From: Undaria pinnatifida
Lineage: Eukaryota; Sar; Phaeophyceae; Laminariales; Alariaceae
DNA length: 64,000 bases
Assembly (NCBI GenBank): GCA_012845835.1
Contig: JABAKD010000024.1
Coordinates: forward strand, 2,588,561-2,652,560
Direction: 5' to 3'
The stretch's first letter is position 1. Each line of letters opens with the position of its first letter. Of the stretch, positions 1 through 9,789 are shown piece by piece. The notes beneath the pieces are model-generated. The model searched no databases. It was not told where the DNA came from and saw nothing but the letters and a program-made list of their open reading frames with translations. The position numbers and the translations under genes are program-made.

Positions 1-283
1 CAAAGAAGTTGACGGAGGAAAAGTGTTTCTTAAAACAAATCGCTGTATCTCCTACAAAACGTATGGTTAACTTATAACCCAATTTTCAATTTTGCAATGT
101 TTTCGCCGATTTTTACCGATTTGGAGCAACTTCGACCGTTTTCACGTCGCGCAGAGGTGACATGACCATGGCCGAATGGTTTCGGACGAGGCGCAGCTGG
201 CGTCGATACGATAGGAGAGCGAAACAAATCAGGGGTTTAGGTCGGAACGGTTTTTCAGTCGGACTCAGGCGGGGCGGTACTGC

Positions 284-560
284 AATACGCCGGTATTTCT
301 TTGGTGCTAGGCGGTATTTCGTTTTTTGGCGGTAACGACTTTGGCGGCAAGCAGTAATTACCAATGTAGTGGTATTTTTTCGGCGGTGATGCAACACGGC
401 GGTAATTTTTTGGCGGTAGACGGTTTTTCGTTTCTTGGCGGTATTGGTTCGGCGGTAGGCGGTAAACGAAAAGTTTGGCGGTATTTTTTTGGCGGTAATG
501 CAACACGGCGGTAATTGTTTTGGCGGTAGACGGTTTTTCGTTTTTCGGCGGTACCAACGT
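284..560. repeat. GGCGGTA-motif array, first block
   Basis: The block is built from the heptamer GGCGGTA separated by T-rich spacers, in higher-order units of roughly 110 bp. The stretches 369-475 and 478-560 share the order GGCGGTATTTTTT, ATGCAACACGGCGGTAA, GGCGGTAGACGG. The same motif returns at 1384-1730. Open frames on both strands here come from the repeat and show no coding signal. Confidence 0.8.
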
Positions 561-1125
561 AAACGTAAACCCAAAAACATGAGCAGTATTGAGCAGCCTC
601 ATGCGAAACGCACGAACAGAGAGGGAAAAAAAGCTTTTCACCACCCTGAAACTACGATACAAATATAATAATCGAATGCCTTGTATTAAATTGTAAACTA
701 TCAACAATAAATCTCCTGGGGTATAGCCCTAGCCTCGTCTAAATCCCCCTTTCCACTAAACTAATACTAGTAGAAGGTACTGGTCGCATCTAAACCGCTC
801 TGCTGGACCACGCCGAGCGTGGTGTGGGCAGGTGTGTGGGCAGAAGAGTTTGGCCAGGTGGGGGCTCTCTCTGTCCACACCTTGACACCAGCGAATAACT
901 AGCTGTTGCGCTGTTCGCGGGCGCAACATTCGGGTAAACTCACCCGTTTTGCGCAACACGCGATTTTGGGTGCGCAACATTTTTCGCCGCAGGCGAAAAA
1001 TTTTGTGCGCGTTTTTTTCGCCGCAAGTGAAAACAGTTTTTTGGGGCCTTTTTTCTGAATCACAGTAGGCGAATTTTTCGTTGCTTGGTTTTCAGGCTTA
1101 TATGTACGCATATATCGCATTTTTT

Positions 1126-1240
1126 TCACCTCCGGCGGGCCCTCCGGGGGCCCTCCCGGGGTTCCGGGGGGTCCTCCCGGGGGGCCGTCCGGGGGGCCCT
1201 GCGGGGGGCTTGCGCGCCTGCGGCGCGCAACCGGCGCCGA
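1126..1240. other. G/C-run cluster with hairpin potential
   Basis: About 110 bp of alternating runs of C and G (CCGGGGGCCC, CCCGGGG and similar) able to fold into nested hairpins or G-quadruplexes, followed by a palindrome GCGCGCCTGCGGCGCGC. It lies between AT-rich flanks and encodes nothing recognisable. Confidence 0.6.
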
Positions 1241-1383
1241 ACCACTAATTAATGCCTTGGTTCACACACGTCCACTAAGAGGTTATATAGTATTATCTGA
1301 AAGGAACCTGCAGAACCGACAGCAAACAACACAGATGCACACGGCAAATTAGAATGTTATCAAAGAACACGGGTCGTATCCAG

Positions 1384-1730
1384 TGCAGGCGGTACCTTTC
1401 GGGCGGTATACAGTCGCCGGTATGTTTCGGGCGGTATCCAGCGTTGGCGGTACTTTGTGGGCGGTATCGAGAGTTGGCGGTACTATCTGGGCGGTATCGA
1501 GAGTTGGCGGTACTTTCTGGGCGGCATCGAGAGTTGGCGGATTTAATTCGACGGTAAGCGGTTATTAAAATTATTGTGGTATTTTCTCGGCGGTATTGAA
1601 ATACGGCGGTATTTTTTTGGCGATATGCGGTATTTCGGTTTTTGGCGGTAACAACCTCGGCGGTAGGCGGTGCTCGTACAATATTGCGGTAAACCGCGGA
1701 ATTACCGGGACCGCCCACCAGGACGGTAAT
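1384..1730. repeat. GGCGGTA-motif array, second block
   Basis: Contains several short units of the type GAGTTGGCGGTACT(T/A)TCTGGGCGGTATC at 1440-1545, then units at 1571-1680 that closely match those at 284-560. It is a second block of the same array, separated from the first by about 800 bp that includes the G/C-run cluster. Confidence 0.75.
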
Positions 1731-1739
1731 TTCACTGCG

Positions 1740-2880
1740 GGAAAATTGCCGACCTTAACCCTGAAAATAACGCGGTGTTGCTACTATAGCCATTGCTCCC
1801 GAGCTTACCCGGTTGTTTTTCGTTCGGCGTTTTTTTGCCCTCGGAACAGGAGCGAAATACGGCCATTTCCGGACCGAGTGATGTTTTTTCGGCAGTTCGA
1901 CCGCATTGTGAAAATGGCAAGTGTCCAAACCAAAAAACTGTTTTCGACCTAAAAATCGCAAAATAAAAAAGAGATCAAGATTAGAGGGGGAAATAATCGG
2001 GCATGGTTAATGGCCTGTGCACACATAGCCTGTGCACACATATTTGACAAGACTCACGGGGCAAAGTGAATACATTGCATTAACTGGTTTTGCTTTTTTT
2101 ATGCCCTTCTCGTTTCGCCGTCTGCGGCCGCCATTTAATTCCTAGGACAGCGATCGTTTTCCCGCTACTATAAAGTTGTACAAAAACTTCTCCAAGTCAC
2201 ATTCGTGTATTTCCCTCATCGCCGCCTCCAATACAGTCCATTGCTCCTTGCATAGTATGCTATACGTTACCGCACTATGTGAGTGCTACTTTCAGAAGTT
2301 TTGCCACAAGGGCACATCTATGCATTTTCTACCTCCCCCCTCCGACTACTGGTATACCTCTTTCTTTTTTCTGGCAGGTCCAGGTCCCCTACACGAATTA
2401 CGATCTCAGAGTTTTCGCGTAGTTCAGTGGGCCATGTAAAGACGTTTTCATTCCAAACTTGTAGGGATCACACACGACTAGGAGGGCGATGCGCATATTA
2501 ATTAGGTCCACGAGCGCAGGACTAAAGCCCTGTTCAATGCTGTTTTCGTCAAGTCTGACAAACGTGACAGTTCCTTTTTTCCTACAGCAAAAACAAAGCG
2601 AAACTTGTAACACCAGCCACTGGTGATAACCTCGACAAAAATACATTCTTGAAGTGCGTACCTAGTAAAAACGACTGTCAAAAGAGGGCTGGTGGTAAAC
2701 TGTTCTCCCTCCTGGAAAAAAGGAAAGACGTGCATTCGTCAAATATGCCAAAATCAACATGGAACAAAGTTTCAGCTCGTCCCCGGTATACCGACTTAAG
2801 GTACTTGTCCAACTCATGGGGCGTGAACATTCTCCTGTGGCATGTGTTACGAGAAGACAGAGCCGATTTTTGCCAAAACA
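1740..2880. other. no gene seen
   Basis: Mixed-composition sequence with short open frames in several phases. None shows a domain, a splice-bounded exon or similarity to another part of the window. Confidence 0.5.
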
Positions 2881-2884
2881 TTCC

Positions 2885-3075
2885 CACGGCGGACAGATCA
2901 AGGTCTAGATCATATAGACCATACAGATCATATAGATTCTATAGATCATGTAGATCTTATAGACTTTATAGATAATGCAGATCATATAGATCATATAGAT
3001 CTTATAGATCATATACATCATATCATACAGATCTTATAGATCATCTATATCATCTAGATCTTACATCTGTCGTCA
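2885..3075. repeat. TAGATCATA-type microsatellite
   Basis: Degenerate 9-11 bp units of the form TAGATCATA or TAGATCTTA repeated for about 190 bp. The same GATC-rich words recur in dispersed repeats near 13.9 kb, 18.5-19.2 kb and 20.1-20.3 kb. Confidence 0.8.
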
Positions 3076-3123
3076 TGATATATTTTGCAGTGAATCCGCA
3101 TAGTACAAATCCAACCCAGAAAA

Positions 3124-3613
3124 CACGTGCTACTGCTGTAGATAGAGGTAGCACTTCTAAGCTGGCACGTTTTTAGAATGACGGGCCTCCTTAACCCGAA
3201 GTCGTCGGAATTTCGTTCTTTTGTTTTTGCGATAGCTTTCGTTGAACACCTAGACCGTGGGATTGTTCATCAGGTATATACTGTTGCACTTGTACGTATC
3301 CCCCAAATCAGCTTTCGGGAGAGGTAAAAGACTCATGCTACGCTAGAGGTGCACCCTATTTCTTGCCAGGCTCCTGATTTTCAGGAGAGACATATTCCCT
3401 ACCCAAAAACTGACCTTACAGAGATAAATGAAAAAAAGGTCAAACCCGACGGAAAATCCCAACCCGACGGAAAATCCCATGGCGCAGGTTTTCAAAGCAA
3501 CACGTTGCAACTTCAAAAGAAGCGATGAAATTGCGACGATTTTGGGTTAAGGAGCACTGTCTTTCACAAAACAAATTTAGCCTAAAGGTGCTACCTCTAT
3601 CGTAGCACGCGTC
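3124..3613. mobile_element. foldback element with ~90-bp imperfect inverted arms
   Basis: The left arm (3124-3214) reads as the reverse complement of the right arm (3527-3613). Both contain, in order, GTGCTAC, GATAGAGGTAGCAC, CTCCTTAACCC and TCGTCG.AATTTC. The right-arm tip is itself a hairpin, GTGCTAC CTCTATC GTAGCAC. Right-arm copies recur at 38961-39043 and 39338-39422, so this is a mobile or repeatedly copied foldback family. No target duplication was resolved. Confidence 0.65.
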
Positions 3614-4488
3614 CTTACAGTATATCAGGTCAAGAGCCCCGGAAACAAAAACGGCTGCGGTAGCGGCCGTAGCGGGGGGGGGTACTCCCTTTGTCATTAA
3701 TGGATTTGAGCCACCCGCGCGAGTGACTCTGTACCTGACTGCCGAAAAGCCTTTGGGCGATACGCTTGGCGCAGCGTAGCTAACTACTTACATCGCGGAT
3801 TCACATCGCACAATTAGCATTGCACCAAAGGTTACGACCAAGAAAGCAACAGCGGGGTGGGTCACTCGGGCGAGTGACTCGGGGCCACCGCAAAAACAGG
3901 TCCCAAAAGGGATTTCCCTATAGTGGTAGCGTTCGTCAACGGTTCACCTCTATCGTAGGATGCGTCCACAGCCAGCGTTGGGGTGAGGTATACCGTGGAG
4001 CCTTTTACTACCGCTCTGCCCAGGCATATTAGCTGCCTTGGGTTAGCCAGGAATACAAGTCACGCGCGTCACGTTTGGCACCATATGACGCTGACAACGA
4101 GGCGTGATTACGTTTTTATACCACAAAAGAGAGGACGGAAAACAACAACAACAAGTGCTTTAACAGGGGATGGGCGGCTACCATCCCCGGTTTTGGCTCA
4201 AGACAGAAACAGAAGCTATGATACATACACAAAGTTTTCCCACAATAATTCCAAGCATTGTATGTCCTCAAAATGTTGCATGCGCTTTTCGGGGGGTGTA
4301 AGTACAGGGCGTCGGAAAATGCAGGCACACCCTTAGGGTAGCGTCAACCAATCGTACCTCCAACTGCACCTCTTGAATCTTCTCATAAATTTCATCAATA
4401 CTAAAAGTATACCAGGTCTATTCTATGAGCACTTTCAAACAATTTTCAGCAAGCCAAAGAAAAACACTTTATAAAAAATATTCGAAGT
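3614..4488. other. no gene seen; scattered repeat fragments
   Basis: The stretch holds another CTCTATCGTAGGATGCGTCC word at about 3950, related to the tip of the foldback element. Otherwise it has no recognisable coding sequence. Confidence 0.4.
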
Positions 4489-4552
4489 ACGTCAGCTGTG
4501 AGTTCGATAAATTCAGAGGGTCGACACTCATCTTTGCAAGCTGCGTGATACG
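4489..4552 (+). repeat. dispersed ~62-bp repeat (CAGCTGTGAGTTCGA family), copy 1
   Basis: Begins near ACGTCAGCTGTGAGTTCGA and ends near CATCTTTGCAAGCTGCGTGA. Further copies lie at 7801-7863 (minus), 13497-13560 (minus), 14004-14062 (plus), 18981-19050 (plus) and 55161-55225 (plus), with a partial at 20961-21005. Conservation is confined to about 60 bp while the flanks differ. Confidence 0.75.
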
Positions 4553-4627
4553 TTTGTTCACCATTTTTATAGAATAAAATCGCCCCTTTAAAGGAGTAAG
4601 AAATTCAGCTGTATATACGGATAGGGT

Positions 4628-4976
4628 TGTTGGTTATATAGCACTACCCGCTGAGTTACGAAGTCACGAGACTGCGTGGGCCAGTGTGTAGTGCTGTATA
4701 GCAATAGCCAATACACGGTGGGTAGTGGGTTCGATTCCCGCCGAATTCATATTTCCGCTTTTTCGCTCGGAAAACAAGAAGGGAAATAACGTCTTTGCGA
4801 GCGTGCGCGCTGGAGACGTGAATGGTTATGATAGTTTGCCCCTGAGTACTACGGTAGTACGTGGCGAGGGGAGAGCCCCGGAGATCTCTTTGACGAAGCC
4901 GGTGAGAGTTAATTGACGGACTTCCAAACATATATATGTGACTACGTAGCTCAGGGGTAGTGCTATACAACCAACA
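4628..4976. mobile_element. tRNA-like element with inverted A-box arms
   Basis: The ends 4628-4667 and 4938-4976 are imperfect inverted repeats of about 40 bp. Read outward-in from the right end, the arm contains TAGCTCAGGGGTAGTGC, the sequence of a tRNA D-arm (pol III A box). The interior has a further A-box-like stretch (GGCCAGTGTGTAGTGC, about 4678-4694) and a B box, GGGTTCGATTCCCG, at 4727-4740. I could not fold a complete cloverleaf, so this is more likely a tRNA-derived repeat than a working tRNA gene. Confidence 0.5.
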
Positions 4977-5022
4977 AGGGTCACTTTATTGTACCCCAAG
5001 AAAACAATGCCCACTACAACTG

Positions 5023-5400
5023 TCAACCGTAGCCTGCGTCAACCAACGCACCTCCGACGACCTTGGAAGAGCTTTGGGAGCAGTCTTCACCAAAATTCCT
5101 ACTTCCGCCTTCTCTTCCACGAAAGGAGAGGCCGAACGGCTTACCCTTTCTCGCTCCGCGTCTAGGCACCCCCCTGCTATTCGGCACACCTGGGCAAGCT
5201 CGAACCTGTCCGAGTTTGCTCTCCTTTTGCGTCATCTTGGCGGCATTGTGCATATCTGGATTAGCTAGAACATATTTGTGCTTGTCCTCTTCCGTCATCT
5301 TGGCGAAAAGGTCTGCATGAATAGCATCGAGGGTGTCCTCCATGGTCTTGCCCTGGGAAACAAGCACAAACCCCGAGGTAGCGCAGGATGAAAAAACACA
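5023..5400 (-). pseudogene. secreted-leader peptide paralogue A, probably broken
   Basis: On the minus strand the frame reads a hydrophobic stretch ending FVLVSQGKTMEDTLDAIHAD and continues as a charged, lysine-rich helix-like segment (FAKMTEEDKHKYVLANPDMH) before becoming low-complexity. No ATG begins this frame. TTTCCCAG before GGCAAG also looks like a splice acceptor, so it may be an internal exon. The segment LVSQGK(T/A)..D..(L/V)DAI.A is shared with a second copy 150 bp upstream on the same strand (5519-5635). The family is not recognised. The reading is supported by conservation between the two copies. Confidence 0.4.
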
Positions 5401-5518
5401 TGGAACGAAAAGAGATAAGGTAGACTCTTTTGGGGCGGGGCTCGTCTATTGTCGCGATAAAAAACTGAGAAAGCGCGGGCTTATCATGGTGTCAGCTTAC
5501 AGCATGCGATCGTTTATG

Positions 5519-5635
5519 CTATGCTCGTTCGGCATAGATAGCATCAACGATAACGTCCACGGCTTTTCCCTGAGAGACAAGGACAAGAGTGCAGACTCCA
5601 GCGCATAGGAGCATGATATGGGTTACGGGGCTCAT
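5519..5635 (-). CDS. 39-residue secreted-leader peptide, paralogue B
   Basis: Begins at an ATG (MSPVTHIML), has a hydrophobic core (IMLLCAGVCTLVLV) typical of a signal peptide, then SQGKAVDVIVDAIYAERA and a stop. It matches paralogue A (LVSQGKTMEDTLDAIHAD). It could be a very short secreted peptide, but more likely it is a truncated relic of a longer secreted protein whose second part is retained only in copy A. CTTGTCTCTCAG before GGAAAA is also acceptor-like. Confidence 0.35.
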   Translation of the reverse strand: MSPVTHIMLLCAGVCTLVLVSQGKAVDVIVDAIYAERA

Positions 5636-5697
5636 GTATCTCGAAGACGCTGTACCTTTCGGTAGGAACTCGCGCTGGTGGACATTTGAAAATGTTG

Positions 5698-5758
5698 TCA
5701 ACCCAACCCCAGCCCAACCCAACCCACCTCAATACAACCCAAACCCAACCCAACCCTG
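5698..5758. repeat. CCCAA microsatellite
   Basis: Degenerate CCCAA/CCCAACC units over about 60 bp. Confidence 0.8.
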
Positions 5759-6082
5759 CTGGTACATTCTGCTGTGTTGCTGTGTTGGTGCTCCTGTACG
5801 GGCGCTGCTGTCTCAGTAGCCACAAAATACAAAATACCCGTTTTTTTCAACTAACTCTTCTTGTCCGGGGATCAGATGGACAGGCGGGATATGGAACTAT
5901 CCTGCAATTGAGGGTGGGAAGGAGTTCCTCATCATTAGGCGCCATCGTAAAATAGTACACGAGGGTGTGGAAGAGCGTAATATTTTTCGTTGGCGCCATC
6001 GTGAATTTAGCACACGAAGATGGAAAAGAGTCCTCTCGTTTTTTTGGTGGGCACCATCGTATATTAGAAAACCGTTTTGTTA

Positions 6083-6436
6083 TATTTTAAGAGAGGTAGC
6101 ACTCCTCACCAGGTCAGCCTCTTGCCCCTCGGTCTGTTTCGAGTTTCCGCGAGAAGAAAGGTGTGCCTGCTCCTTGCCCTTGCGCTGGTATTTCAGCAGG
6201 AGATTGAACTGCGAAGAGAGCCGAGACTTTGAAACTCCTGCTAGCGCGTTTCCGATTGGACGACCTTCCTCAGCAAGGACTTTAGCATGTAGCAGTGTCC
6301 ACTGGTCAGCGACGGTAGCTTTCCTGTCGGCAACCCTAAAAGGCCGGAACTCCCGTGCTGCATCAAACGACCGTGAAGGGGAAAGAACAGCAGCAGTAGT
6401 AGCGTTATACGTGATGCGGTGCGGTGTGGTGTGGTA
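6083..6436 (-). CDS. Myb/SANT-like DNA-binding domain exon
   Basis: The minus strand is open for 118 codons with no ATG, so this is part of a gene. It encodes DAAREFRPFRVADRK, then WTLLHAKVLAEE, SRLSSQFNLLLKYQRKGK and a charged tail. The tryptophan-leucine helix followed by a S.L...FNLLLK helix is the arrangement I know from Myb/SANT-like domains that are abundant in stramenopile genomes, often linked to transposons. This assignment is from memory of the family, not a search. A donor-like CTG/GTGAGG lies at about 6110/6109, so the exon may end there rather than at the TAA at 6080-6082. No partner exons were identified nearby. Confidence 0.5.
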
Positions 6437-6439
6437 TTA

Positions 6440-7270
6440 TTACGAGCGAAGCGAGTTTCTAGTTTACGACGGCACCAAAAACATACGGGCGCCTTTCCAG
6501 CCTAGTGTGCGCGAATCGACGTGTCCAGTGCCTTGTCCGACGACCGGAATCTCCGAAAAATAAAACTGCCGTGAAATTTAATGTTTGTTTTGTGACTATC
6601 GCTTGCATCATGTGCGACGTTTTCTGCTCTCCGCCGACGGACACACTCAACGACCGTCACACGTATCCACCAGCGCCAGTTCCTAGCGAGAGCTACAGTA
6701 TCTTGCGTGTGATTCGAAAAGAGTCAGAGCTTCAGACATGCGCACAACCAGAAAAACGGCTCATGGAGCAGGACTGACGTTTTCCAAGGTCACACATACG
6801 TATCAATCACGCTCTTCCTGTAGATAGTTGACAAGATCGCAATTCTCATGCTTTTGGTCCATGCAAATGGACCCCAGAAGGGATACATAGCAATAGGCAC
6901 TGACAGCTCGTGGGAGGGGCGGTGTGCAGCGGAGACGTGGTACGCAGCTTTTGCTCTAGGCGCGATAGTAATGGTGCTGCTGCTTGACTGCCACTACATA
7001 CATCGGCACTAAACGCTTGCTGCGCTGTAATACTTTAAATTTTCATTGCAGCAGTTCGAGTAACAATCTATCGAGCAGTCCGTTCAATATTATTCTGTCT
7101 ATCTTGTAAGATGTTACAGCTTCGTACGCAAGTCAAGGTCGACCAGATGTAAATATATGGGTTCTACGAAGATAGATGACATATCATGGCTGTGCGTTCG
7201 GGGAGTTCGTGATACGTTTGGGATGTCTGGGGCTCCTCCTTATCCCTGACTCCGCTCTCCTTACTTCCAG
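6440..7270. other. no gene seen
   Basis: Unremarkable sequence with short overlapping open frames. No repeat or domain recognised. Confidence 0.4.
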
Positions 7271-7293
7271 GTATCTTTATATCAATATACATA

Positions 7294-7298
7294 TACAG

Positions 7299-7360
<62 letters not shown>

Positions 7361-7462
7361 ATATCTATATATCTATCTATCTATCTATCTTCCATCTTTC
7401 TATCTATATATCTACCTACCTACCTACCTACCTATATCTATCTATCTATCTATCTATCGATG
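7294..7462. repeat. CTAT tetranucleotide microsatellite
   Basis: About 170 bp of (CTAT)n with interruptions by ATAT and CTAC units. Confidence 0.95.
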
Positions 7463-7544
7463 TATCCATCTATCTACTGTAGATACGATATATTGCAGTC
7501 AGGTCACGACCACGAGCCTCAAGCGTGACTAGCAGTCCTCTTGA

Positions 7545-7715
7545 AGAAATCACCCCGGGTGATCATTGTTTCACTATTCGCCTTTTTACCACATAGGGTG
7601 TGGTTGGGTGGTATCTAAGGCAACCCCGGTGATAAGGGACATGTTTTATTCGAGTTTTGCCCCATTTATCAACCGATGTGGTGTCCTGTGGTGGGGTGGT
7701 ATCTAAGAGAAGGGT
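7545..7715. repeat. dispersed ACCCCGGTGATAA repeat, copy 1
   Basis: Contains CACCCCGGGTGAT, GGTTGGGTGGTATCTAAGG, AACCCCGGTGATAA and TGTGGTGGGGTGGTATCTAAG. Related copies at 59060-59190 and 59675-59795 carry the same words in the same order. Palindromic GTGAT/ATCAC words suggest a small foldback repeat. Confidence 0.6.
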
Positions 7716-7747
7716 GTTATCTTACGATACGCGCGGGTTTGTCAATC

Positions 7748-7990
7748 TCGCCCAACTGAACCAGCACCAGCTTCGTAGGCAATGCCCACTCGTGTGTTAG
7801 GTATCACGCAGCTTGCAAAGATGAGAATCGACCCTACATTTGTCGAACTCACAGCTGACGTATTTGGAAAAATCTCATAAATTGTTATCACCCAACTGAA
7901 CCAGCACGAGCTTCACAGGCAATGTCCACCCGCGCGCTAAATAGTCTCACCCAACTGAACCAGCACGAGCTTCATGGGCAATGTCCATAC
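7748..7990 (-). repeat. three copies of a ~45-bp exon-end repeat
   Basis: CCCAACTGAACCAGCACGAGCTTC followed by GGCAATGTCCA occurs near 7751, 7891 and 7950. The last lies inside the 3' end of the repeat-protein exon, where the minus strand encodes WTLPMKLVLVQLG. The others look like duplicated exon ends. Confidence 0.65.
7801..7863 (-). repeat. dispersed ~62-bp repeat, copy 2
   Basis: Minus-strand copy of the CAGCTGTGAGTTCGA family, inserted between two of the exon-end duplicates. Confidence 0.75.
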
Positions 7991-9414
7991 CCTCTCCTTG
8001 TTTTCTTCAGCGGACTCCACAGCAATCGTGTCGCCGTCCGGCTTGCTCCCCCGCTCGTCTCCGCCCCGGTTGTTTTGCCTGTCGCTGCCTTCGCTTGCCA
8101 CACCGGCTGCACCATTGAGCTCGGTGACCTGTTCCGCCTTGCGGTGAACGGTCTTCGCACACGACATCGGCCCCGCCTCCTCGGCACCCCCCCTTCTCCT
8201 TTTCGAGTGCGGTGTGTCGACGCCGGAGCTAACGCCGAGTCGGACCTTCAGGGATGGGACTCGCACCCTTTCACTCGTTCGCTGCTCGTTTCCTTGTTGC
8301 TTGTCGCCAGCTTCGCTTCCTAAATCGGTTGCACCGTTGATCCCGACGACCTGTTGAGCCGTGTGGTGAACGGTCTCCGCACACAATGTCGGCTCCGCCT
8401 CCTCGGCACCGTCCTTTCTTCTTGTCGAGTGCGTCATGTTGGCGCCGGGGTCGGCGCCGAGTCGGAGCTTTAGGGACAGAACTCGCACCCTTTTACTCAT
8501 TCGTTTCTCACTTCCGGTCTGGTTGTCATGCATGTTGCTTTCTCCGCTTGATACACGGCCTTCACCATTGAGCTCGACGACCTGTTGCGTCTCGCGCTGG
8601 AGGGTCTCGGTGAACGACGCGTGCTCCGCCTCCTCGGTATCCTTTTTCGAGTGCGGCATGTCGACGCCGGAGCCAGTACCGAGTCGGACCTTCAGGGAGG
8701 GAACTCGGACCCTTTTACTCGTTCGCTGTTCTGTTCCTTTATGCGCGTCGCTACCTTCGTTTGCTACACCGGCTTTACCATTGAGCTCGACGACCTGTTG
8801 CGTCTCGCGCTGGAGGGTCTCAGCGAACGACGCGTGCTCCGCCTCCTCGGTACGCTTTTTCGATTGCGACATGTCGACGCCGGAACCAGTACCAAGTCGG
8901 ACCTTCAGGGAGGGAACTCGGACCCTTTCAATCGTTCGCTGTTCCATTCCTTCATGTGCGTCGCTACCTTCGCTTGCTACACCGGCCTCACCATTGAGCT
9001 CGACGATCTGTTGCGTCTTGCGCTGGAGGGTCTCAGCGAACGACGCGTGCTCTGCCGCCTCGGTAGTCTCTTCAGAGCGCGGCATGTCGACGCCGGAGCC
9101 AGTGCCGAGTGGGACCTTCAGGGGCGGATATCGGACCCCTTCACTCATTCGTTGGTCCATTTTTTTTTGCGCGTCGCTGCCTTCGCTTGCTACACCGGCT
9201 TCACCATTGAGCTCGACGACCTGTTGCGTCTCGTGCTGGAGGGTCTCAGCGAACGACGCGTGCTCCGCCGCCTCGGTACCCTCTTCAGAGCGCGACATGT
9301 CGGCGTCGGGGCCGGTGCCGAGTCGGACCTTCGAGGACGAGACGCGCATACTTCCGCTGGTTCGCTGCTCCTCGTGTGTCCCACTGTTGTTACCATTGTG
9401 GGCTGCTTCGTCGG
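7937..9414 (-). CDS. exon encoding a ~71-residue tandem-repeat protein
   Basis: A minus-strand open frame of 470 codons from ATG 9349 to TAG 7937. It is open further upstream to an acceptor-like CCGACCGCAG at 9415-9424, and the repeat pattern continues through that region (EEQRTSGSM), so the ATG may be internal. It encodes about six repeats. The four youngest are spaced 213 bp (71 residues) apart, with ELNGEAGVASEGSDA, EQRTSERVRVPSLKVRLG, GSGVDMPHSK and EAEHASFAETLQRETQQVV in order. Repeats are hydrophilic with one predicted amphipathic helix each. There are no cysteines or membrane segments. Upstream, 9371-9476 resembles 9560-9660, a duplicated acceptor region. I do not recognise the family. 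Sequence purity over six copies supports coding. Confidence 0.6.
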
Positions 9415-9665
9415 CTGCGGTCGGCGGTGGTGGGTACGCGGTCGTGCAGCAGTTTACAGCAGGCGGACATCAGTAAAGAGGGCCAAGCCACTGTTGCATA
9501 TGTCGGATAGATCAATCAAGAATCTATCTGCTGCCCTGCAGGGCAGAGCACGAATAAGGATCTGACGTGTCCGACGTGTGGACTGTTGTCATTGTGGAGT
9601 GCTTCGTCGGCTGGTCAGCGGTTGTTGGTGTGCGTGTGCCGGCGTGTGGTTCAAAGCAGACGTTG
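9371..9665. repeat. duplicated sequence upstream of the repeat-protein exon
   Basis: The stretch ACTGTTGT..CATTGTGG..TGCTTCGTCGGCTG occurs at about 9383 and 9579 and remains similar for about 100 bp. The first copy supplies the putative acceptor of the repeat-protein exon. Confidence 0.6.
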
Positions 9666-9789
9666 TCAGTATACACAGCAGTACAGGCGCACGAATAAGA
9701 AACAAGCCAATAAGAGCCCAAGGCTTAACTTTTGGGGGACGCTGGGAATATTTGTTAAATTGTGCTCGATAACGAGACACCTTGGGAGT

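Noticed and set aside
899..1129. Cysteine- and lysine-rich small protein on the minus strand
   Set aside because: The cysteines come from a repeated GCGCAACA word and the frame has no other support.
5967..6563. 198-codon plus-strand open frame
   Set aside because: The opposite strand at 6083-6436 gives a far more protein-like, domain-containing reading, so the plus frame is its shadow.
7176..7532. Open frame across the CTAT microsatellite
   Set aside because: The translated (YLSI)n stretch is microsatellite sequence.
8436..9565. Long plus-strand open frames over the repeat-protein exon
   Set aside because: These are antisense shadows kept open by the 213-bp repeat. The minus frame is hydrophilic, uniform and matches a splice acceptor.
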